Below, piece by piece: positions 57,556-64,000 of a stretch of 64,000 nt of DNA. This stretch comes from Alphaproteobacteria bacterium bin52 (lineage in GTDB: Bacteria > Pseudomonadota > Alphaproteobacteria > Thalassobaculales > Thalassobaculaceae). How positions within the stretch are numbered: the stretch's first letter is position 1; each line of letters opens with the position of its first letter. The translations under genes were made by a program, and so were the position numbers. The DNA lies in contig MPMT01000017.1 of assembly GCA_002238645.1 (NCBI GenBank), positions 1 through 64,000 of the forward strand, written 5' to 3'. Below the pieces are notes generated by a model, which saw nothing but the letters and a program-made list of their open reading frames with translations, was not told the DNA's origin and made no database searches.

Positions 57556-59679
57556 ATGTTCAAGATTTATCGCAAGGAACTTGACTGGGGCGGGCGGCGG
57601 CTTGTCCTGGAAACCGGCAAGATTGCCCGACAGGCCGATGGTGCGGTCGTCGTCTCCCTCGGCGAGACCACGGTCCTGTGTACCGCGGTTGGCGCCCGGA
57701 ACTCCCGGCCCGGCCAGGACTTCTTCCCGCTCACGGTCAACTACCAGGAAAAGACCTTTGCCGCCGGCAAGATCCCCGGCGGGTTCTTCAAGCGAGAAGG
57801 CCGGCCGACCGAGAAGGAAACCCTGGTCTCCCGGCTGATCGACCGGCCGATCCGTCCGCTGTTCGTCAAGGGATACAAGTGCGAGACCCAGGTGGTGTGC
57901 ACGGTCCTGTCGCACGACCTCGATAACGACCCCGACATTGTCGCCTTGGTCGGTGCATCGGCGGCCCTCACCCTGTCGGGGCTGCCGTTCCTCGGCCCCA
58001 TCGGCGCCTGCCGTGTCGGCTACGAAAACGGGCAGTACCTGCTGAACCCCAAGCGCAGGGACAACGAAGGTCATGCGCTCGATCTGGTGGTGGCCGGAAC
58101 CCGCGAAGGGGTCCTGATGGTGGAGTCGGAAGCGGCCCAGCTGTCGGAGGAGATCATGCTCGGTGCCGTGACCTTCGGTCACACCGCGTTCCAGCCGGTC
58201 ATCGACGCCATCATCGAACTGGCCGAGGCCTGCGCGCGCGAGCCGCGCGAGATTGCGCCGGAACCGCCGGAGGTGGCGACGGTGTCCGAGGCGTTGCGCA
58301 GCAATGTCGCGGATGATCTGGCGAGCGCCTATCGGGTCGCCGACAAGGCGGAACGCCACGACCTGGTCATGGCGGCCAGGCAGAAGGCGTACGACGGGTT
58401 CGAAACCGACGGAGAGCGCGAGATCGCCGGCGAGGCCTTCAAGGCACTCGAGGCCGATATCGTGCGTAACGCCATCCTCGAGACGGGAATGCGCATCGAC
58501 GGCCGCGATACCCGGACGGTGCGCCCGATCATCTCCGAGGTCGGAATCCTGCCCCGGGCCCACGGGTCAGCGCTGTTTACCCGCGGCGAAACCCAGGCGC
58601 TGGTGGTGACCACGCTCGGGACCGGGCAGGACGAGCAGATCGTCGATGCGCTCGAGGGCGAGTACCGATCGAACTTCATGCTGCACTACAATTTCCCGCC
58701 CTATTCCGTCGGCGAGGCCCGCCGCATGATGGGCCCCGGTCGACGCGAGATCGGTCACGGGAAACTGGCCTGGCGGGCGATCCGGCCGCTGCTGCCGGCA
58801 AAGGAGGACTTCCCCTACACGCTGCGCATCGTGTCGGAAATCACCGAGTCGAACGGCTCCTCGTCGATGGCGACCGTGTGCGGGGCCTCTATGTCGCTCA
58901 TGGATGCCGGGGTTCCGGTCTCGCAGCCGTGCGCCGGCATTGCCATGGGGTTGATCAAGGAAGGCGAGAAATTCGCGGTCCTGAGCGACATTCTCGGTGA
59001 CGAGGACCATCTCGGCGACATGGACTTCAAGGTTGCCGGAACCGGCGAGGGCATCACCGCGCTGCAGATGGACATCAAGATCACCTCGATCACCGAGGAG
59101 ATCATGCGCATCGCGCTGGACCAGGCGAGGGAAGGCCGGTTGCACATCCTGGCCGAGATGGACAAGGCGATCTCGGGCAACCGCGAGGGAGTATCCGATC
59201 ACGCGCCGCGCATCAGCACCATCTCGATCAACAAGGACAAGATCCGCGACGTGATCGGCCCGGGCGGCAAGGTGATCCGGGAGATCTGCGAGGAAACGGG
59301 GGCGAAGATCGACATCGACGACGATGGCACCGTAATGGTCGCCGCGGTCAATGCCGATGCCGGACAGGCGGCGGTCGACCGGATCCGCGCGATCGTGGCC
59401 GAACCGGAACTCGGCGTGATCTACAACGGCAAGGTGGTCAAGACGGTCGAGTACGGGGCCTTCGTGAACTTCCTCGGCCCGCGCGACGGCCTCGTGCACA
59501 TCAGCGAGGTGATGCAGGACCGGGTCAACCGCATAACCGACGTCGTCAATGTCGGCGATGCGGTCAAGGTGAAGGTGATCGGGTTCGACGACCGCGGGAA
59601 GGTCAAGCTCAGCATGCGCGCCGTCGACCAGCAGACCGGCGCCGACCTGGGAGACGAGCGCAGGCGCGCGGCCGGCTGA
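57556..59679 (+). CDS. pnp: Polyribonucleotide nucleotidyltransferase (PNPase)
   Basis: A 3'-5' phosphorolytic exoribonuclease of the degradosome. The 707-residue protein has two RNase PH domains ([53 protein letters not shown]), the helical linker, a KH domain ([22 protein letters not shown]) and an S1 domain ([29 protein letters not shown]). Three ATGs are in frame (57547, 57550 and 57556); the last has the best-spaced AAGGA. Confidence 0.96.
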   Translation: MFKIYRKELDWGGRRLVLETGKIARQADGAVVVSLGETTVLCTAVGARNSRPGQDFFPLTVNYQEKTFAAGKIPGGFFKREGRPTEKETLVSRLIDRPIRPLFVKGYKCETQVVCTVLSHDLDNDPDIVALVGASAALTLSGLPFLGPIGACRVGYENGQYLLNPKRRDNEGHALDLVVAGTREGVLMVESEAAQLSEEIMLGAVTFGHTAFQPVIDAIIELAEACAREPREIAPEPPEVATVSEALRSNVADDLASAYRVADKAERHDLVMAARQKAYDGFETDGEREIAGEAFKALEADIVRNAILETGMRIDGRDTRTVRPIISEVGILPRAHGSALFTRGETQALVVTTLGTGQDEQIVDALEGEYRSNFMLHYNFPPYSVGEARRMMGPGRREIGHGKLAWRAIRPLLPAKEDFPYTLRIVSEITESNGSSSMATVCGASMSLMDAGVPVSQPCAGIAMGLIKEGEKFAVLSDILGDEDHLGDMDFKVAGTGEGITALQMDIKITSITEEIMRIALDQAREGRLHILAEMDKAISGNREGVSDHAPRISTISINKDKIRDVIGPGGKVIREICEETGAKIDIDDDGTVMVAAVNADAGQAAVDRIRAIVAEPELGVIYNGKVVKTVEYGAFVNFLGPRDGLVHISEVMQDRVNRITDVVNVGDAVKVKVIGFDDRGKVKLSMRAVDQQTGADLGDERRRAAG

Positions 59680-60079
59680 CGCGGAGCCCGCACCGCCGCT
59701 GGCGCATCCCGGATCGGGTTCGGTGCCGGCATGCCGTCCCCGCCGCGTGATGCGGCGCGTGATGCAGGTACCGATGCGGGCGGACACCGGGGCCGGGAGA
59801 CATCCCTCGATGCCGGGAACGCGACCGGCCCCCGCGCCGGTCCGGTGAAAGGGTGGTCGTGCCCGACCGGGCAATCCGGACCTCCCCCTCGTCCGGCTGC
59901 GGCATGACCGTTGGGGTCCGGCCTGCGGCGGTTTGTTGCCGGTCGGGTCCGTAAACGGGCTCGGGATACCCGGCGTCATCGACCGGCTGTGCAGGTCGGC
60001 GGGGCCGTTCGCGGCCGGGAACGACAAGGGGGTCACCGGTGATGGCGGGCGGCTTTCGCTCCGTGCCTGACGGTGGCGG
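59680..60079. other. Intergenic region between pnp and fabI, no gene seen
   Basis: These 400 bases separate convergent pnp and fabI. No reading frame shows a domain. A perfect hairpin GACCGGC (59823-59829) with GCCGGTC (59836-59842) and a doubled CGCGTGATGC (about 59744-59766) are the visible structure. The hairpin may end transcription, though no T-run follows. Confidence 0.45.
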
Positions 60080-60892
60080 TCAGTCCTGGACCTCCGGGCG
60101 GGGGATGCCGACCGCGCGCAGTCCCGCATCGACGTAGTGGACCTCGCCGGTCATGCCCGACGAGAGCGGTCCCAGCAGGAACAGGGCGGAGCGTCCGACT
60201 TCCTCGAGCGCGATGTTGCGTGACAGCGGGGCATTGTCGCGCGAGTAGCGGTAGACGTAGCGCGCATTGGCAATTGCCGAGCCCGCAAGGGTGCGCATCG
60301 GGCCGGGCGAGAGGGCATTGACCCTGATGCCGCGCGGACCGAGATCCACGGCCAGGTAGCGCACGCTGGCCTCGAGCGCCGCCTTTGCTACCCCCATGAC
60401 GTTGTAGTTCGGGATGGTCCGGACCGAACCGACGTAGCTCAGAGTGATCAGGCTTCCGCCCTCGTCCATCAGCTCGGCCGCCCGGCGAGCGATGTCGGTG
60501 AAGGAATAGCACGAGACGTCAAGCGTGTGCCGGAAGTTCTCGCGGCTGGTCTCCAGATACGCTCCCCTGAGTTCGGTCTTGTCTGAATAGGCAATCGCGT
60601 GCACCACGAAATCGAGCCGGCCCCACGCCGTGCGGATGTTGGAAAACAGCCCGTCTAGGCTGTCATCGTCGGAGACGTCGCACAGCCAGGCCAGCTTCGA
60701 CCCCACCGACGCCGCCAGCGGGCCCACCCGCCGGCCGATCGCCGGATTCTGGTAGGTAAACGCGAGTTCGGCGCCCTCCGCAGCCAGGACAGCGGCAATG
60801 CCCCAGGCAAGCGAGCGCTCGTTGGCCACGCCCATGATCAGGCCCTTTCGGCCTGCCATCAACCCGGAGTGCACTGGTTCGGTTCCGGTCAT
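60080..60892 (-). CDS. fabI: Enoyl-[ACP] reductase FabI
   Basis: The product does the last reduction in fatty acid elongation and is the triclosan target. The 270-residue short-chain dehydrogenase starts GLIMGVANERSLAWGIA. The catalytic Y-x6-K is within LSYVGSVRTIPNYNVMGVAKAALEAS (Y of PNYN and K of VAK). RGIRVNALSPGPMRTLA and the C-terminal GEVHYVDAG are present. ATG 60892 is chosen. It is third in the fabA-fabB-fabI order, 53 bases behind fabB. Confidence 0.94.
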   Translation of the reverse strand: MTGTEPVHSGLMAGRKGLIMGVANERSLAWGIAAVLAAEGAELAFTYQNPAIGRRVGPLAASVGSKLAWLCDVSDDDSLDGLFSNIRTAWGRLDFVVHAIAYSDKTELRGAYLETSRENFRHTLDVSCYSFTDIARRAAELMDEGGSLITLSYVGSVRTIPNYNVMGVAKAALEASVRYLAVDLGPRGIRVNALSPGPMRTLAGSAIANARYVYRYSRDNAPLSRNIALEEVGRSALFLLGPLSSGMTGEVHYVDAGLRAVGIPRPEVQD

Positions 60893-60945
60893 GTCCCGGT
60901 GACCTTCCGATTGAACATGGGTGACGGATCCGCCCGAACCGTTTC

Positions 60946-62163
60946 TCAAGCGTCCGGAGCACGAACCGCGAGGACGGCGTTGGTTCCGCCGAAACCGAAA
61001 CTGTTGGAAAGCGCGACCGAGAAATCGATGTCGTCGCGTCGTTTCCTGACGATCGGCATGCCGTCGGCTTCCGGGTCGATGGCGGTGATGTTCGCCGAGG
61101 CGGCGATGAACCCGTACTTCATCATCAGCAGGGTGTAGATCAGCTCCTGCACACCGGCGGCGCCCTGGGAATGTCCGGTGAGCGACTTGGTCGAGCTGAT
61201 GGCCGGAACCTTGTCACCGAATACCTCAGAGATCGCGGCGAGCTCGCGGGTATCGCCGATCGGGGTGCTGGTGCCGTGGGTGTTGATGTAGGTGACCGGT
61301 TCCCCGACACCCTCGAGCGCCATGCGCATGCACCGGACCGCGCCCTCTCCCGACGGCTGGACCATGTCGACACCGTCCGAGGTCGCTCCGTAGCCGACGA
61401 TCTCCGCGTAGACCGGCGCTCCGCGCGCCAGTGCCCGTTCGCGTTCCTCCAGTACCACCACGCCGCCGCCGCCGGAGATCACGAAACCGTCGCGGTCGAC
61501 ATCGTAGGCCCGCGATGCAACCTCGGGTGTGTCGTTGAACCGGGACGACAGTGCGCCCATGGCGTCGAACAGCACTGTCAGCGTCCAGTGCAGTTCCTCG
61601 CCGCCGCCGGCAAACACCACGTCCTGTCTGCCGTGCTGGATCAGTTCCCGGGCGTTGCCGATGCAGTGGGCGCTGGTGGAACAGGCCGAGCTGATCGAGT
61701 AACTCAGTCCCTTGATGCCGAAGGCGGTGGCCAGGGTGGCGGAATTGGTGCTCGACATGACCCGGGGCACCATGTAGGGGCCGACCCGTTTCGGGCCGCG
61801 GGAGCGGGCCAGGTCGATGGCGTTGACCATGTTGGAGGTGGACGGGCCGCCCGAGCCCATCACCAGACCGGTGCGGGGATTGCTGATCTCGTGGGGTTCC
61901 AGCCCGGCATCGGCGATCGCCTGCTGCATGGCCAGAAAGTTGTAGGCCGCCCCGTTGCCCATGAACCGCATCTGCTTGCGGTCGATGTGGTCGGCCGGGT
62001 CGAGCTTGATCGACCCGTGGACGTGGCACCTGAACCCGAGCTCGCTGTACTCGTCGCACCGGACCACGCCGGAACGCCCCGCGCGCAGCGAGTCGACCAC
62101 CTCTCCGGCGTTGTTCCCGATGCTGCTGACGATGCCCAGGCCGGTAACGACCACCCGGCGCAT
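60946..62163 (-). CDS. fabB: 3-oxoacyl-[ACP] synthase I FabB
   Basis: The product elongates acyl-ACPs and is required with FabA for unsaturated fatty acids. The 405-residue thiolase-fold enzyme has the nucleophile in [15 protein letters not shown] (about 158-172), H in [11 protein letters not shown] (about 294-304) and H in [15 protein letters not shown] (about 329-343). The N-terminal [15 protein letters not shown] is typical. The ATG shares one base with the fabA stop (TAATG). Confidence 0.94.
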   Translation of the reverse strand: MRRVVVTGLGIVSSIGNNAGEVVDSLRAGRSGVVRCDEYSELGFRCHVHGSIKLDPADHIDRKQMRFMGNGAAYNFLAMQQAIADAGLEPHEISNPRTGLVMGSGGPSTSNMVNAIDLARSRGPKRVGPYMVPRVMSSTNSATLATAFGIKGLSYSISSACSTSAHCIGNARELIQHGRQDVVFAGGGEELHWTLTVLFDAMGALSSRFNDTPEVASRAYDVDRDGFVISGGGGVVVLEERERALARGAPVYAEIVGYGATSDGVDMVQPSGEGAVRCMRMALEGVGEPVTYINTHGTSTPIGDTRELAAISEVFGDKVPAISSTKSLTGHSQGAAGVQELIYTLLMMKYGFIAASANITAIDPEADGMPIVRKRRDDIDFSVALSNSFGFGGTNAVLAVRAPDA

Positions 62164-62693
62164 TATCCGCCGCCCCGCAACGACGGGTTGTTGAACAGGC
62201 CGACGCGGATATCCTTGGCCTCGAACACGCAGGTCCCGTCGCACAGTACCTTGCCGTCGGCGATGCCGACGAACAGCTTGCGGGTGACGATGCGCTTGAT
62301 GTCGAGCTGGAAGCGCAGCAGCCGGGCCGTGGGAAGGACCTGGCCGGAAAAACGCACCTGGCCCACGGAGATGGCGCGGCCCGAGCCGAGCCCGCCCAGC
62401 CAGCCGAGGGTGAAACCGAGCAGTTGCCACAGCGCGTCAATGCCGAGGCAGCCGGGCATGACAGGGTCGCCCTGGAAGTGGCACTTGAAGAACCAGAGGT
62501 CCGGCTTCACGTCGAGTTCCGCCTCGACCTGGCCCTTGCCGTTGGGGCCCCCACTGTCACTGATCCTGGTGATGCGGTCAAACATGAGCATCGGAGGCAG
62601 CGGCAACTGGGCATTGCCCGGCCCGAACAGCCGTCCGTTGGCACATTCGATGAGGTCCCGGTAGGTGAAACTCGTCGCGCGTTCTGAGGCCAC
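62163..62693 (-). CDS. fabA: 3-hydroxydecanoyl-[ACP] dehydratase/isomerase FabA
   Basis: The product introduces the double bond for anaerobic unsaturated fatty acid synthesis. The 176-residue hot-dog protein has [19 protein letters not shown], the active-site histidine in [27 protein letters not shown], and [11 protein letters not shown]. The GTG at 62693 ([13 protein letters not shown]) is preferred for family length and an AGGAT 8 bases upstream; an ATG at 62741 would add 16 residues. In relatives irr lies next to fabA; here it does not. Confidence 0.94.
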   Translation of the reverse strand: MASERATSFTYRDLIECANGRLFGPGNAQLPLPPMLMFDRITRISDSGGPNGKGQVEAELDVKPDLWFFKCHFQGDPVMPGCLGIDALWQLLGFTLGWLGGLGSGRAISVGQVRFSGQVLPTARLLRFQLDIKRIVTRKLFVGIADGKVLCDGTCVFEAKDIRVGLFNNPSLRGGG

Positions 62694-63020
62694 GGGCGAA
62701 CATCCTGCAAGATCGGTCAGAGCGCCCGCAGGAGCGAGCATGCACGGCCTTCTATCATAACAGGAGCATGATGGCCTGCAAGAATCGCACCCGGAGGCAC
62801 GGGCCGACCGGGGGGCACGGCCCGACGCAGCAAGGAACGGGGACATGCGGCCATGTCCGCGGGATGCCGGCTCGTCTCCGGCCAGGTGGGACCGGGTTCG
62901 TTCCGGCACCCGGATCCTCTCCCCCCTCGCCCGGGGTGGTGCAAGTCCGGCAGTGCTGGTCTTGTGCCCCCCGGTGCAGCACACTCGTGCCGGTGGAATA
63001 CAACCAGCAGAGATGTCGAC
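62694..63020. other. Divergent spacer between fabA and ggt
   Basis: About 327 bases with no convincing gene. Frames on both strands stay open only because of GC bias. Irr, the usual neighbour, is not found even as a fragment. The region should hold the fabA and ggt promoters. Confidence 0.45.
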
Positions 63021-64000
63021 ATGACCGCACAACCGCAGCAACCGATGGTAATGGCACGCCGGCACATGGTGGTTGCAGGGCACTACCTCGCGACCGAGGC
63101 CGGCCATGCGGTCCTGGAGGCGGGAGGCAACGCGGTTGACGCCGGTGTCGCGGCGGGAATTGCACTCGGCGTCGTGCACAGCGACCAGGTGCAGTTTTCA
63201 GGCGTGGCACCGATGCTGGTCTGCATGGCCGACAGTGGCGAGGTGACAAGCCTCGCCGGGCTGGGCGGCTGGCCGGCGGCGGTGCGCCCCGGGATGTTCG
63301 CCGACGGCCGCATCCCGCTCGGACTGCTCCGGACCGTGGTTCCTGCCGCGCCCGATGCCTGGATCACCGCGCTGCGCCGGTTCGGGACCATGTCGTTCGG
63401 CGAGGTCGCGGCCCCGGCGATTCGACTTGCACGCGAGGGCTTTACCGTCCATCCGGCGATGCACCGGTTCCTCGAACGCCACCGCGACGGGTACCGGAGC
63501 TGGCCGGAGAATGCCCGGATCTGGCTGAGGGACGGGGAAGTCCCGGAACTCGGCGACCTGCTGGTCCAGGAGGACCTGGCGGCCACCATCCAGTACATGG
63601 CCGACGAGGAGACCGCCGCTGCTTCCACCGGCCGGGACGCCGGGCTCGCGGCGGCGCGCGACGCCTTCTATGTCGGCGATATCGCCCGGCGCATCGTCGA
63701 CTACCATGCGGAGAACGGCGGCCTGCTGTCGGCCGATGACCTTGCCGGACACCGCACCCCCGTCGAGGCGCCGGTGACGATCGGTTTCCGCGGCATCGAC
63801 GTCTACAGCTGCCGGCCCTGGTGCCAGGGACCGACGTTGTTGCAGATGCTGCGCATGCTCGATGGTCACGATCTCGTGTCCGCGGGACAAAACTCGGCCG
63901 ACTACATCCACCTTGTTGCCGAGACCATCAAGCTGGTCCTTGCCGACCGGGAGCGGTTCTACGGCGACCCCGACCATGTCCCGGTCCCGATCGACCGGTT
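63021..64000 (+). CDS. ggt: Gamma-glutamyltransferase, N-terminal part (cut by window end)
   Basis: The frame is open to the window end, about 326 residues. The N-terminus [53 protein letters not shown] is that of gamma-glutamyltranspeptidase-like Ntn hydrolases. [31 protein letters not shown] and [23 protein letters not shown] follow, with [17 protein letters not shown]. The autoprocessing threonine would lie right of the window. There is no signal peptide, so it may be cytoplasmic and act on a special gamma-glutamyl compound, or be an acylase. Confidence 0.88.
   Translation, partial: MTAQPQQPMVMARRHMVVAGHYLATEAGHAVLEAGGNAVDAGVAAGIALGVVHSDQVQFSGVAPMLVCMADSGEVTSLAGLGGWPAAVRPGMFADGRIPLGLLRTVVPAAPDAWITALRRFGTMSFGEVAAPAIRLAREGFTVHPAMHRFLERHRDGYRSWPENARIWLRDGEVPELGDLLVQEDLAATIQYMADEETAAASTGRDAGLAAARDAFYVGDIARRIVDYHAENGGLLSADDLAGHRTPVEAPVTIGFRGIDVYSCRPWCQGPTLLQMLRMLDGHDLVSAGQNSADYIHLVAETIKLVLADRERFYGDPDHVPVPIDR

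Noticed and set aside
59744-59766. Doubled CGCGTGATGC behind pnp
   Set aside because: A two-copy 10-base repeat in GC-rich spacer DNA is too little to call a functional repeat.
63198-63977. 259-codon minus-strand frame at the right end
   Set aside because: It is antisense to the gamma-glutamyltransferase gene, whose plus-strand frame shows family motifs throughout.

Overview
This 64 kb window comes from a GC-rich alphaproteobacterial chromosome and spans the replication-origin neighbourhood. The evidence is gene content and order: parB-parA-rsmG-mnmG-mnmE, dnaQ-coaE-maf-PPSR diverging from hemE-hemJ-rho, then miaB-phoH-ybeY-corC-lnt-metK, rimP-nusA-ylxR-infB-rbfA-truB-rpsO-pnp and fabA-fabB-fabI. 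Together with MucR, HemJ and OlsB this fits an alphaproteobacterium, perhaps Rhodospirillales-like; the order cannot be fixed from the sequence alone. Very short gaps and ATGA/GTGA overlaps are common, and GTG or TTG starts are frequent.

Layout. 1-340: the 5' part of a group II intron on the minus strand, running off the left edge. 400-6.6 kb: the chromosome partition locus (parA, parB, four parS sites, one of them inside mnmG) and the tRNA-modification genes mnmG and mnmE. 6.6-14.6 kb: accessory metabolism, with an ABM-domain protein, a SulP transporter, a GFA protein and a co-directional set of Rieske oxygenase, glutamine-synthetase-like ligase, dienelactone hydrolase and quinone oxidoreductase. 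14.6-26 kb: murJ, glnD, a glyoxalase-fold protein, an SH3 protein, a 2-hydroxyacid dehydrogenase, moeB-dut-coaBC, tRNA-Arg(CCG) and an ABC-2 exporter. 26-32.6 kb: secB, dnaQ, coaE, maf, PPSR, the candidate oriC (29396-29721), hemE, hemJ and rho.

32.6-50 kb: trpS, nfuA, cell-wall enzymes, tsaB-rimI, mucR, ornithine-lipid genes olsB-olsA, then miaB through metK; a decayed Gfo/Idh/MocA oxidoreductase and an intact sulfatase lie between metK and trmB. 50-60 kb: the rimP-nusA-infB-pnp translation and RNA-decay block. 60-62.7 kb: fabA-fabB-fabI for unsaturated fatty acid synthesis. The right edge holds a partial gamma-glutamyltransferase.

Compared with the gene order I know for this group, the window looks as if one inversion spanning oriC has taken place. 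Breakpoints would lie between mnmE and murJ and between rho and trpS, leaving the par locus about 25 kb from the origin on the far side of the accessory block. The most interesting accessory unit is the Rieske/glutamine-synthetase-like/dienelactone-hydrolase set, which resembles gamma-glutamylation routes for amine or aromatic-amine breakdown but has no recognisable known partner set.
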